Part shown: positions 35,561-46,945 of the stretch, piece after piece
Layout: every line of letters starts with the position of its first letter
Numbering within the stretch: the first letter of the stretch is position 1
DNA from: Icerya purchasi
Lineage: Eukaryota; Arthropoda; Insecta; Hemiptera; Monophlebidae
DNA length: 64,000 bases
Direction of reading: 5' to 3'
NCBI GenBank assembly: GCA_039619475.1
Contig: CM077116.1
Span: forward strand, 384,362,760 to 384,426,759
Notes under the pieces: model-generated
The model's input: the letters and a program-made list of their open reading frames with translations, nothing else
What the model was told of the DNA's origin: nothing
Database searches by the model: none
Translations under genes and position numbers: made by a program

Positions 35561-37242
35561 TATAATTTTCCCTCCCGGCAATAAGACCTCGATCAATCGA
35601 TTTATCTAAATATCCCTTAATTCGTGAATTTCATCAAGACCGTTGAAGCCGTTCCGGAATTCATTATGCATAATTTTCGCTCCAGATACATTACAGATTT
35701 CATGAGCAACATACCTGACGTTACCTCGTTTTGGTCGCATTATTAAAACTTAAATTAAAATTGAAAACGTACGGCGGCATCCACATGGGAGATAACCTTG
35801 TTCGTTTTCCGATTCACTCGAATTCTATCTATTATGTATGCATTTTCCAGTTCTGTCTTCTCCCATCATCCTAGAACATTCTCGGTTATTTAATCGTGCA
35901 ATTTATTTGGTTTGTCCTTTTTTACTGCCGTTTTTTCATCATTCGACAGTTGTTAATCCGGAGCGAAAAGAGACTGACTGCTCTGGACAACTTTCATCTT
36001 GGGCAAATTTGAAACTTTCGGTTTTGCTATTATGAACCGCTCCAGTGTAAAATTAGAGAAACTAAAGTAGAATTTTTTTTCTCGACCAGCATTGCTCCCG
36101 GTGATGAATGTTCTACGTGAACCATTACATGATTTATATCATGTAGAGTCAGTACGATTCTGAACTTTTCTGTTTTTGTGTGTAATTGCAATGCACATTA
36201 GGTTAGCCAATTTTTTAGTAATTCGCCAAGAATGGGGGGGGGGGGGGCAGTAGCGGTACCGTGTCCGATTTCATTTTTCAAGAAGAAATAAATGTACATG
36301 CTTTCGATCTTCTTCCCGATGGGAAAAAATCCCCCATGTATTTCGCATGTGACAGAAGCAGCGTACTGCAGTCGTCGACCCGGAAAACCAGACAAAACTG
36401 CGTATGGCGCGGAGAAATTAGTAAAAGCTTTCTTTCATATTCATAGAATCCGATGATGTCGGCCCCTTGTTAACACCGTCCGCAGGAGCAGTTTGCAATG
36501 GAGCTCTTTCTTTAACAGTTAATTACATAATAACGAGATATTATCGCTAGAACGTTATTATGACATCGAGCGACAACAGCGGAGGAAGTATGTTACGCGG
36601 ACGAATTAATTTTCAAATGTTCCCCTCATGTGCTTGTCGATACATTAGTCTTGTCCGTAGCTACTGAAATGCTTTTTAATTTCCCTAGCGCCGCGAGGGA
36701 CTATTAGAGCTAATGGATTTCTCTGTCCTGTTGAAAGTGTAAAACAGTGCTAACTTTTGGTTAATCATACATGCGCTATGTGTCGGATTGTTGTCACACA
36801 CAAACGCACATGCGACATTCATGTGCACGTACATTTTTACGTGTGTCTGCTATGAGTAAGCCGTGAAATTGGAAATATAAAGAGTAGCAATTATCACCAT
36901 TATGTCCGGAGGAAAACCATTGCGGTATTATTATACAGCGAAACAATTATTATACATAATTTTCCACTACGGTAAATTAATATAATAAAACGGTTATTTT
37001 TTTCGATCACGTTTGTTTCAACTAATGATACAGTGTGTAAAAAGCCGTCGTCATCGACTACCTATTATTGAATAACACGTTGCTCGCCACTATTACAAGT
37101 TTACACACTCTCGCACGAGATCATATCTTTATCAAATCACATCAAATCAAATCACTCTTATAAAACACACAAATGCGCTATACGTAGCACGAACAGTGCA
37201 AGTAAATGTATACGATGATTATAATTAATAAAGAAAACCCAC

Positions 37243-37273
<31 letters not shown>

Positions 37274-40200
37274 TAGATATGTATATAAATAAAATAAATT
37301 GTGCAAAATGGAGCGTAGAAAAGGAAAAAACCAAATGCGACATAGATAATATAGGAAGAATAAATAGGATAAAAAATAAATTGAAAGAAAGTCCCGTAGA
37401 AAACTGAGAAAAACTAAATAAAACAAAATCCGGGTTAGATATATGAACGATATGAAGTTAGAAATAAATCAAAACTTCCGAATCTATCAGAAACATAAAC
37501 TATTGATTAAATTTAAAATTTATACATACCTTTCATTGACCCGGCTCTCGCCTTCTTGTAAAGATTTAACTCTTACATCTACTGCAGTTGTAATAATCGA
37601 AACGAAAGATTGAAAAAAAGAAATAAACTAACAACTTCAATGGGCACAGTAGTATACGTGGCTAGTAATCTATCTATCTGCACAGGTAAATTTTAGCCAC
37701 ACTCTTCGCATTGCGCAGAAAAATAAATCAGCGAAAACTAAATGACTTATAGCGTGGAATGTTTTAACTCTGAAAATTTTAGCTTGATAGCTTCAAATAG
37801 ATACCCGTATTCCGGGCGAAGTCGTATCGAATTCTGCCTACGAGATTTCGATTTGAAAAAAACGCAGTTTTGTTACGGAATTTTAATATACGAATTTCAG
37901 TGGTCATTTACATTTTCATGCCTTTCCCAAAATAGCTCGTCACCTATGTGTTTCATACATTTGTTTTCTACTACCCATTTCACTATTAATGATTTCTCAA
38001 ACTGAAGAACGCCTTTAAGAAAGTCCTCACAAACGCGGGCTGCTTACGCGCCACGTAAAACTTTTTAAGTACTGGAATAAGGAAAAAATCACAGGGCGCG
38101 ACGCCCATACTACACGCAGGATGTGTCAACTGCTCAATATTAATAATTCAGTCGAAGGTTCCGAAATATGCGGCTTGCCCATTTTCATGATACCCGTTAT
38201 CACGAAAACATACCGGCATCAAAAATTTCACCTCGAAAATCACTTCGTTAAAACAGTCAATATGTACACGCAGAAAACGTTTAAACGGTACCCTTAAAGG
38301 ATCAAATTTCCATCCTATTCATGAATCTGCCACCCGATTATGAATCCGTAGGCGGATATTTCGAAACGCTTAGAACGTCTCTCGCGCGTATTAATTTAAT
38401 CGAATTCAAAGAAATATCAATTACTCTGTTATTAAGCCAAAAATAGCGTGCGATGTGGCCGTTCAATTCATCGCCGTTTCATCTTTTACCGATACACTCC
38501 GGATGCCTTATGCGCTAACGCGATAATCTGGTTTTCCGATGCATTGTCACATTTTATAAGAAGGACACCGAATGTGTCCGTCTGCATATCATTACCGGGA
38601 TACTTTAGAAAATGTTTCGGCTGCACAAGCGAGTATTCGAAATTAGTGACATAGTTCGAATTTGTTATTTCAGTACTGGGCATAAAAGAATAATCTCTAT
38701 TAGGGTAGTAAAATTCGCTGGAAAATTAGATTTGTGCTTCCCTTATTCTAGAAATATTGAAAAAAAAAAAGTCAATTCCATTAAATGTTCTTGCGCATTG
38801 AAACGATTTTTTCTCAATTATCCTGCAATTGCGAAGAGACAAATCACAAAATCGCTCATTTAGCTTTTTTTCCCTGTATTAATTTTATCCGCTCATATTT
38901 CATACGCATTTCCCTTTTTCTCCGAACGGGATCGGCTTGAGTCACGTTTCCCGCGCGACACTCTTACGACCAGACCCCATACGGAAATACATATACTCAC
39001 CGATAAACACTTCCAAACCGGCTAAGCCACGTGAAATTTATTGGAAATGAGAATAAAGCGCAATGAACGAAGCGGGAAAAGTTACACTGTAAATCGCCCT
39101 TCAGAGAGAACGAAAAAAGCGAACTGCAATGTTCCTTGTAATATTTTAAAGATACCTAAACGATAATTAAACGATATCTGAATGATACCGGAGTAATGAA
39201 TGATAGATGTTTCGATAATATATTTTAGAATACAATAAATCTCGTAGTACGCGTGCGCCATGACAAAATTTGATGCCGCTAAAATTTCGTCAATATGTAC
39301 TCTTTCCGGAACGAGCGGTGTTGTAGTGTACCTATTTTGACTTCACCGCCGTCACATACTTCACCTGTTGGTACACGGCAGAAAGTCAGCGTTACGACAT
39401 ATTTTAAAAGAAGACTCGAGTTTCTCTATTTACCTACTCGCAACGATTTAAGTAGAGTTTGATTCGAAATATAGAGACGCTAGTGTGGCAGGGCGACACT
39501 CGGGTGACCCGGCATGTAGCCTAAACCAGTAAGCGTGTGACCCAGCTAGGCCAACTATTATACAATAGCGACTGACAGTCTTATTACTGAAATCGGACGA
39601 CGATGTAAAATATGTGGCAATATGGTCAAGATTCTTTAGATTCGTGAAAATATCCGTTCTTTCGCCGTCTAGAAAAACACAAAAACGATTCCCGGATCGG
39701 AGCGCTATCCGAAACGAGTAATTAACGCGCGCATAAATATGCTGCGCACATGCAAACACATTTTACGCACAGCGCGGTGCTCAAAGTGAATTTCGGAGAG
39801 TTTCACCGATGCCGTAATCGGACGGACCACCGTCGTCTGTTGGCATTTGACTTGTTATATCCTCATTCCAGTCGAACGCGTGATGTGAAAAATCCGAAAA
39901 CACTACCTATTATACTCCGAACACTAGCCACCTGCGTGTTTCCATCTTTAGCGACAAGGCGGAATCATTGATTTTGCAAAATCGGAACAATGGTCAGCAT
40001 GGCGATTTTTAAAGAAAGTACCCGTAACAGTATCTGAAAAAGCGTTACATATTTTCGATGTTTTTAAAATAGAATTCCGGCGTATAAAATATTTCAACAT
40101 AAACATTAATATACGTTCTCATAACTCCGAGTAAACATAAATACCGCGTAGGTATTTTCATAATTTTTTCATTTACTTCTGGACCGGAAAATTGAACGTG

Positions 40201-40799
40201 GTGGAAAAATGTGCTCGTAATAAGAAGTAGCTCGCGGCAAATTTCAGCGAAAATCGGTGATTACAACGACACTGAAGGAAGCAAACGATACGATCGTTAT
40301 ATCCGATTAAGTATTTTAATTTTTTAACACCTCCGATTTACATTGCTAGTAACTGCGTTATAAAAACGAAAATTTTTTACCGAATTCAAAAGCGTAAACA
40401 GCAAAACTTTTTTTTCTTCATTCCCGAAAGTTTGATGATGAAAAAAAAGCAAACATAAATCAAGAGTATTCGAGAATTAAATTAATACGCACTAGAAATA
40501 GTTCTTCGACGCGACATCCTATCTTTAATGATAGAGAAATCAGAAGTTAATAAAGATTAATTTAGTACTATGTATTCGGAGTCGGTGGGGAACTTAAATA
40601 ATCTCAGTTGGAAAAGAAAATCAAAGAATTTTAATTTTCAGTTTAACTAAAATATATTTATATCGATATAAAAATTATTTACGTTAAACGAGCAGTGTGT
40701 GATGAATGAAAATAGGGGTGAATATATTGCCGAGAGAATCCAACAACACATACATCCTTCTTCACCAGTATCGGGTAGTTCGATCATATTACTTATTTA
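35561..40799. other. long unassigned stretch
   Basis: No supported gene or repeat family. Noted features are a run of 14 G (36234-36247) and an A tract of about 28 (about 37243-37270) preceded by AATAAAGAAAACCCAC, which could be a retroposed tail of unknown origin. Small frames such as 39448-39759 (minus) and 38448-38654 (plus) lack recognisable domains. Confidence 0.4.
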
Positions 40800-41010
40800 A
40801 TATTATTAATCTGTAAAAATATAATAAATTGAAAAACAAACAAATTTAAATGTATAAACAATTATACTACTTAGAAATGATCAGCTAAAATTTATAAAAC
40901 AACACAAAGCATGTCATCAGATTCTAAATCAATTTGTTTGTTATTCTTTTATTTATTACAATTTATATAATTTCATGTTAAAAAACAGTATGTTAAAGAA
41001 TTCTATATTA
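40800..41010 (+). repeat. Relative of the 48.8-kb palindrome arm
   Basis: Segments AACAAACAAATTTAAATGTA, then TACTTAGAAATGATCAGCTAAA, and CAGTATGTTAAAGAATTCTAT follow the same order as AAACAAACAAATTTAAGAAT, TTACTTAGAAACG, ATCAACAGCTAAAAACACAAC and AGAATGTTAAAAGATTCTTT around 48808-49040. It is not itself palindromic, so it may show the ancestral single-copy state. Confidence 0.45.
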
Positions 41011-41694
41011 AATGTTCGTCCATTTATATTTTAGTTACGATTCAAAATAAAACTTTTAGGTTAATTTTTTAATACTATTCTCTAATTTATTCTTTTATTA
41101 ATAAACTGAAGAACGGGTTAATTAATTTTTTTTTACATATTTAAATAACGTAGTAGCAAATTTATTTCTTTTGTTTCTGGAACTTGAAAGAGGTATATAT
41201 TTTTTCGAAAATACCTTTCTAGAACGTTTATGCTAATCTAGCGTTACTTATAGCGTTTCTAACTCGTATTATTTTACTAACAATTTCATAATTATTAGAC
41301 AGACACTCGTATCCGAGTTGGTCTTATGCATTTCGTAAACTTTACTACAAGTGTGTTCTTATGTGAAAAAAACCAGATTCTTGTTCTGCAGACAAGCTCG
41401 CAAATGGAACATGTTGCTGGTGTTTGTATAATCGAGTCGAACGCTTTGGTGATATCGATGAACGCGAGATATAAGAGTCTTGGAACTGTTCAATAGAGCT
41501 AAGACTAAGAACTTCCAGTGAATCCGCACCTGTTCCCGACATCGCGTTCTCTTGCTACAGGACTTCAATCACACAAGTGAAAGGATGACTATAGGAATGA
41601 AGGTGAAATGAAGTGGAAACATTTTAGGAAGGTCAGATGGGGAGGTTTTAGGCTGATTTTAGGAAGATTTTGATTGAAATGCATGGTCCGTGCG
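41011..41694. other. unassigned stretch
   Basis: AT-rich, no recognised feature. Confidence 0.45.
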
Positions 41695-42345
41695 GGAATT
41701 TGGTAATGTGGAGATGGGCGCACAACCATAACCACAGCCAGCACCGTACACACCAGAATCCGATGGATCCGTAAGGAAGACGACCGGTGGAAATGCATTG
41801 CTCGAGAGGAAGGAAAATGATTAACCTTGGACAGTTATAGGAGATAGAAAATTTGGGAATTTTGAAAATGAAAGAAGGAAAAGGGAAGGAGGAACTCCCC
41901 CGCATTTGCTCAAAGAGTGGTTTATTTTCGGAGTATTCATTCTCCTAGGACAGTTGCGTACGAGTGCTAAAAGGTCTCTGCTACCCTTTGCTATTAGGAT
42001 GATAGCGGGGCGAGACTTATGGCGACCTCGGCTCGCCAGGACTAGGACATTCGACGGGTAATGATGGAGTTTTAGTAGACCAGTCCCTACATGGCCTCTC
42101 CACACCCTCCAGCCCTATATATCCTGTCGCTACTGGAATCGTCTGCAACTGAAATTTTCCACCAGTAGCCACTTTTTAGTCCGCGACTGCTTATTTGTCC
42201 AGTTGAGCGTTCTAGACTTATTCGCAGCCAGCCTCTGTATCTAGAGGTCATCCCACAATCCGTAGCATGTGGACGCGCCCCGTTCCGGTTAGAGTTCTGG
42301 CTCCCGAAAGGTACATAGTACCCCCGAGGGGGAGGGGGGGGGCAA
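41695..42345 (+). repeat. Dispersed repeat R4, copy 1
   Basis: Shares an ordered set of blocks with 52790-53337: GCACAACCA, CGRCCTCGGCTCGCC-type, TTTTAGTAGAC/TTTTAGCAGAC, TTTTCCACCAGTAGCC, CGCGACTGCTTATT, GGACGCGCCCCGTTCCGGT and a final ACCCCCGAGGGGG. The GC-rich text, lack of a long frame and the simple-sequence junction at its right end fit a non-LTR 3' UTR, but no coding part is visible. Confidence 0.65.
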
Positions 42346-43471
42346 TTTAATAATACACCACATTTAAAACGGTAGTAGTAGTAGTACAAAATTTTACGGA
42401 GATGACCGGTTCGAAATTTGTCTCGTTTCCAAAATCACTGTTAGCTAATGTAGAATTTAGTATTAAAAAAAAAACTGGGATGGATAACGGCAGGAAGGAA
42501 TTCTCTCTTTTCAGGTACATTGCGTATAATCGTGTTTAGTTGGCAACATCACAACAATTTTTTCGATGGTAATAAAAAAAAGTACCGTATTTAATATCAT
42601 GTTTGAAAAGAAAATATGATTCTTTTGCTTCTGATAAAATTGAAGCATCTCAGCACTGATAGTTTAGTTCAGCCGGCGAGTTTAGTTTTCGATATGAAGA
42701 CCTTAAATTGTTATGCAGACCAAAAAGATAAGTGTACTTTATCAGGAAATAGGCGTATTTTTACGAAACCGTCATTCAAATAACAGATATACCGAGCCAA
42801 ATACCTTTCTATTTGACTTACAACACAAAGTAACCATTTTCACCGAAAATTTTAATTCTAAGATTGATAACAAACAGAAAGAGAAATTTCCTTCTCAATG
42901 ATAATTACATTACCAATATTTCGAATATCAAAACATTATACGAAATATTTTTTAGGGGCTAAGAATTTAGGCCGAAAATCTTAAAGTTTTTTATATTTCG
43001 TTACATTATTACTTTCTAATAAGTGGTATTTTTTTCACGTTAAATATTATTTACCTTGTTTTCTTTTCAATTAAATGCAACTTCAGAGAGAAGCAACCTT
43101 TCATTTTTAAATTTTTTATTGATAAATATTGATAGACACTTTGCAAAAGTAACGTTAATTTTGACATTTACGCAGATTAATTATATTACGCTATTCAAAC
43201 ACGTTCTTATATAATATCTAAAAAAAAAAAAAACAGACAGACGAAGCAACATTGTCTTCGCTTTGTTTTGCTTCACGTTTAATCTTCGACTTGGTTTCCG
43301 TTATCGATTTAATTGTTTGGCCTTACCGTGCTAAGAAATAATTATCACTTTATACGATAATGAATTGACAACAACCGTTAAACAAAACGGAAATGAAACC
43401 AACTGAATAAATTTTGAAATATTAAATACATCCAACCAGAGGAAAACGCTAAAAGAGGTACTATGTACAAA

Positions 43472-43474
<3 letters not shown>
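42346..43474. other. unassigned stretch
   Basis: A short GTA trinucleotide run near 42374-42388, otherwise nothing recognised. Confidence 0.45.

Positions 43475-43516
<42 letters not shown>
43475..43516. repeat. (TA)n microsatellite
   Basis: About 21 TA units, uninterrupted. Confidence 0.95.
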
Positions 43517-43524
<8 letters not shown>

Positions 43525-43889
43525 TTATTTTCAGCAAATGAAAACCCAGCTCTGTAAAGAAAACTAGTGAGAGTTAAGACCATTTTAAACCTTATAGCGA
43601 TATCGAATATTGAAAAATAGAGAAAAAATAGCATGCAGAAAGATTAAAGGAAAATTTTGCACAAAGTTCCAAACCGCAACTACAAAAGATACAAATTTTA
43701 TTCTAATACATACATATATATATCTATACACATACAGGTATGTGTAAATATATACATTAATGGCAGTAACGTAGACAAAATTTACTCTTGAGGGCATATT
43801 ACAACATGTATTTTTTATTGAATGTCGCAAAGTGTACGAAAAATAAAATAAAGCTCTATTACGTCACGAAACACTTGTTTTATTCTACA

Positions 43890-44640
43890 GAGGATGATAT
43901 AGTCAGTTAAACTATGCTATAAGAATTACGGAAAACTAGCATCTGGTGATCAAGGAGATCTCTCCATTGCGAGATCCGAAGGTTTGAATATATATTAATG
44001 ACTATGTCACTCTTACATTGAGGTTAATTAGAAAATCTTGTGTCAAAATCTGTTACATTTTTGCATTAATTAGAATATTTTTTTTTTTTTTCGTTAAAAA
44101 GACTTTGTTATAAAAATTTTAGAAAAACTAGTATCTTGTGGCTCAGGCTCCCCACATGAAATCCAAAGAATTGAGTTATATACATTAATAACTCTACAAC
44201 ATTTTTATGTTGAGAGTAATATAAAAGTCCAGTTACGTTTTTGTGTTACGGTTAAGACAGTTGTAACAGAATTACGCAAAATTCCATCTGTTTTATTTTT
44301 TTTTTTTAGAGTGACATAATTGCAATTTACTTTTTTATAACTTGTATAGAAGAACTCTGAGGGTCTAGAAGGTTTCCACGTAATGAGGTATAATGAACTG
44401 AGTTTTTATGCATATGATAACGATTGTATCATTTCTATTTTTAGATCATTTTGGTGTAACTTTTTATGCACATCGCTTTTTATCAATTATTTAACATAGT
44501 CAGTTAAAACCAAATGTTCCATAAGAATCATATAGAAAACTACATTATCCGGGGATTGCGAGGTGTGCCTATCGACTTATATACATACATTTATAACTCA
44601 TTAACCATTTCTGAAACCTTAATATCTGGAAATGCAAATG
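43890..44640 (+). repeat. Degenerate tandem array, units of roughly 190-225 bp
   Basis: Unit landmarks: ATAGTCAGTTAAAC with ATAAGAATTACGGAAAACTA (43899-43940), a second TTTTAGAAAAACTAGTATC (about 44118), a third and weaker one near 44338, and a fourth ATAGTCAGTTAAAACC with ATAAGAATCATATAGAAAAC (about 44499-44541). Each is followed by a GARTTNTATACAT-type segment with TAATAACTC or TATAACTC. The first and fourth units are clearly related; the middle two are weaker. No coding potential. Confidence 0.55.
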
Positions 44641-45424
44641 ACCGAATCTGATATCAAACTCCAGTTTTCTTACGCGACTTTATCGTTCCTATCCGTTTAA
44701 AAGCTGACCAAATACGACCACTCTCATTAAAGCAGATCTTTAGTTTAGGGCTGTCAGATTCTACAATTCTTCACATGTTTTCTTTTCGTTCCAGGAACCT
44801 GCTGCATAACCGAATTAATACTGGAAAAAAAACGAATTGGTAAAAAAGAAAGTTCAACAGCAAACGTTTCGTCTGATTGATTCGTAACAGACAAGACACG
44901 TTGAACGTTATGACAATGGTGAATTTTTTGTGATTTGTTTCTTCACGTAAACTGCTCTCAAGTCTCGCCGCGTAACAGCTGTCAGCGGAATCAGAGTGAC
45001 AATATAGAGCGCAAAGGAAGAATACGAAAAACTAAATACATTTTAATGACGGCTTTTTTTTCGAAATACATTTCATCATTTGCATATTAATAGAAGTAAG
45101 AAGGTCATCAGCGTGTACAATGTATCAAACGGCGTTTACACGTAGCATTAATAATGACGTAATCGAGATATATTTGATGCACGGCCAAATTGACTAAAAC
45201 GAACTTATAAATCGATTAACCTCAATTCTGTTTTGCCTAGCTGACAAAAGTACCTGCTCCGACAATGTTGCGTACTGTGATGTATGGGTCTGTCGCGAAG
45301 CAGTAACTTAAATTACACGAATTACAATAAAATTCTTCAAGTACGGATTAACAGCCAGTTTGATCGCAAATAATTTTTTCTATACCTTCGACTATTATTC
45401 GTATTTTTGGATTAACAAAAGAAA
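44641..45424. other. unassigned stretch
   Basis: Nothing recognised on either strand. Confidence 0.45.
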
Positions 45425-45435
45425 GAAATTTTCAC

Positions 45436-45570
45436 AATATATATATATATATCAATCTTATATTACAATATGAGTAAATGTATAAGCAAATATATATATA
45501 TATATATATGTAATTGGATTTTGCGGAAAAACGGTTTTGATGAAATTCACGGATTAGAGATTTTTAGGGT
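45436..45570 (+). repeat. TA runs plus short dispersed motif R5, copy 1
   Basis: TA runs at about 45438-45453 and 45491-45509 are followed by GTAATTGGATTTTGCGG and TTTTGATGAAATTCACGGAT, then TAGAGATTTTTAGG. The same arrangement occurs at 46824-46945 (ATAATTGGGTTAAACGGCTG, TTTTGATGAAATTCACGAAT, TAGAGTTTTTTAGG). This type of text is common in Helitron-like elements of arthropods, from my general knowledge. Confidence 0.6.
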
Positions 45571-45624
45571 CTTCTTTTTAAATCCTCACTCACATTATCT
45601 ATTCGTGTAACTCCAGCCAGCTTC

Positions 45625-45960
45625 TTGTTCATAATTTTTAAATTTTTTACAACTGGACAGTCTGTCATTTTTTCTTTTTATTGTCTTTGTTTTGGCCGCA
45701 GTCGATTCCTGCATCTCTTTATCACTTCTACATTATATCCTCTCCTCTTTGTCTTGTCCCGATGCTTCAGTTTCATGCGACTAAAATCGCTTCCTTTCAA
45801 ATGTTCTTCTTTATCATCTGAAAGAGCAACTTTCTGCTGAGAACTATTATTGTCTGTATTTTTTTTTCATTTGCCGCAAATCAGTACAATTGTGATTAAA
45901 TTCCTTCCTTTAATACTTTGCCGTTACTTTACTCTATTTTTTTTGGTTATTACTTGTACT
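45625..45960 (+). mobile_element. Probable LINE-A 3' remnant
   Basis: The frame at 45625-45840 contains KCSSLSSERATFC, matching the ECSALSNERA motif of LINE-A, with a possible CD-x-N just before it in another frame. No poly-A tail or C-terminal SDRIKI is seen, so the copy is decayed. Confidence 0.5.
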
Positions 45961-46119
45961 CTTTTTCTCTTAACATGGTAAGATACACCGCCTTTGAGAG
46001 AAATTATATATAAATACAAAGTAAAACAAGGTCCCATGGATATCCTTGATAAGGTGTCATGGATTGTGAAATTAAGCTTTTCATAATGTACTAAGCCGAA
46101 TGAATCTAAGATGAATACA

Positions 46120-46368
46120 ATCACATTTTCTTTGAGTGTCCTGCTCTTCGTAACGAACGCTCCCTTTTATACAGTCAGCTTCTGTCATTAGGTCTCTCTA
46201 TTCCCTACAACTCTTCCTTTATCCTCTCCTTTCCTTCATCTTCTGTGGTGTCCGCACTGTTGTCCTTTGTTGTGTCCATTTCGGACCGCTTAGTTATTTA
46301 ATTTCTTAGCTTAGTTTTCTTGTTGTTGGGTCAATGCCGCTGGCGCGCCCAAAAAAAAAAAAAAAAAA
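46120..46368 (+). mobile_element. LINE-A 3' fragment inserted in the SINE (insertion 1)
   Basis: A 5'-truncated LINE-A of about 249 bp with an A tail at 46351-46368. The SINE bases GAATAC appear before (46114-46119) and AATAC after (46367-46371), a plausible 5-6 bp target-site duplication. Its 3' UTR ends GGTCAATGCCGCTGGCGCGCCC, the same type as the copy at 50.6 kb. Confidence 0.85.
46122..46301 (+). pseudogene. LINE-A ORF2 C-terminal 59 codons, uninterrupted
   Basis: Reads from HIFFEC through NERSLLYSQLLSLGLSIPYN, SFILSFPSSSVV and SISDRLVI to a TAA at 46299-46301, without stop or frameshift. It has no start codon, because the insertion is 5'-truncated. It gives the cleanest sequence of the C-terminal domain in the window, and suggests this insertion is relatively recent. 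Confidence 0.8.
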
Positions 46369-46467
46369 TACTGGGGCCAGTTCCTTTCTACTTGGGATCC
46401 ACCTTTACTTTCCCAGATTTCTCTGATATAACCAATATTCAATTTTAGACTAGGTATCTATGAAAAG

Positions 46468-46677
46468 TTTAGTTTGCTGGGACTTGGTCTTCCTACTCCG
46501 TACTGCGCCTCTTATGTTCTATCTCTTCCCTCTCCACAAATTGTTCCTATTATTTGCTCCTTTCTCCTAACAATATCTGATCGTATCAGGATATAAGTGA
46601 TTCCTTCCTATTCTAATTGTTTCTGGGTAAAGGTCCCTGGTTGACAAGTCCAAAAAAAAAAAAAAAAAAAAAAAAAA
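46468..46677 (+). mobile_element. LINE-A 3' fragment nested in the AAG-tailed fragment
   Basis: A 5'-truncated LINE-A with coding end, 3' UTR (GTTTCTGGGTAAAGGTCCCT, then GGTTGACAAGTCC) and an A tail at 46652-46677. GAAAAG occurs immediately before (46462-46467) and after (46678-46683), a plausible 6-bp target-site duplication. Confidence 0.8.
46471..46596 (+). pseudogene. LINE-A ORF2 C-terminal 41 codons, uninterrupted
   Basis: Reads SLLGLGLPTPYCASYVLSLP, then IVPIICSFLLTISDRIRI and TAA at 46594-46596, with no break. It belongs to the PYCASY subfamily (30.1 and 34.1 kb), distinct from the PYNSSF type of the copy 350 bp upstream. Two LINE-A subfamilies therefore hit the same SINE. Confidence 0.8.
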
Positions 46678-46822
46678 GAAAAGTGGTTAAGCTATACCCG
46701 AATCGGGTTGCACGAAGAAGAAGAAGAAGAATAAACCTGGGAGCAATTCAGATCCGGAATGAGACAAGTCTCGATAACCTATAACACCTCTGACTTAGTA
46801 GCCAAGCACCTCCACTAGGCTA

Positions 46823-46823
<1 letters not shown>

Positions 46824-46873
<50 letters not shown>

Positions 46874-46945
46874 TATATAATTGGGTTAAACGGCTGTAGC
46901 GATTTTGATGAAATTCACGAATTAGAGTTTTTTAGGATCTCAAAA
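46824..46945 (+). repeat. (TA)n run plus motif R5, copy 2
   Basis: TA run (about 46825-46870) then the R5 motif described for 45436-45570. It may mark the left part of the Helitron-like tract that follows. Confidence 0.6.

Larger units (their letters stand above)
46456..46731 (+). mobile_element. AAG-tailed element 3' end carrying a nested LINE-A (insertion 2)
   Basis: The right part (46683-46731) reads GTGGTTAAGCTATACCCGAA, TCGGGTTGCACG and then (AAG)n. This matches the 3' terminus of the element at 30948-31480, including the CCCGAATCGGG stem-loop. The left part before 46468 (TCTATGAAAAG) is plausibly the same fragment, interrupted by LINE-A. The SINE flanks both sides. Confidence 0.65.
46029..46826 (-). 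mobile_element. SINE copy 5, split by two insertions
   Basis: Three SINE pieces keep order and orientation: 46029-46119 (3' body), about 46370-46455 (CTGGGGCCAGTTCC to GACTAGGTA) and about 46730-46826 (head side, with GAGACAAGTCTCG and TAGTAGCCAAGCACCTCCAC). The corresponding positions are contiguous in the copies at 11793-12033 and 50172-50438. The gaps hold a LINE-A fragment and an AAG-tailed fragment carrying a second LINE-A. Confidence 0.8.

Noticed and set aside
36234..36247. Run of 14 G as a G-quadruplex regulatory site
   Set aside because: A single homopolymer next to no gene gives no reason to assign function.
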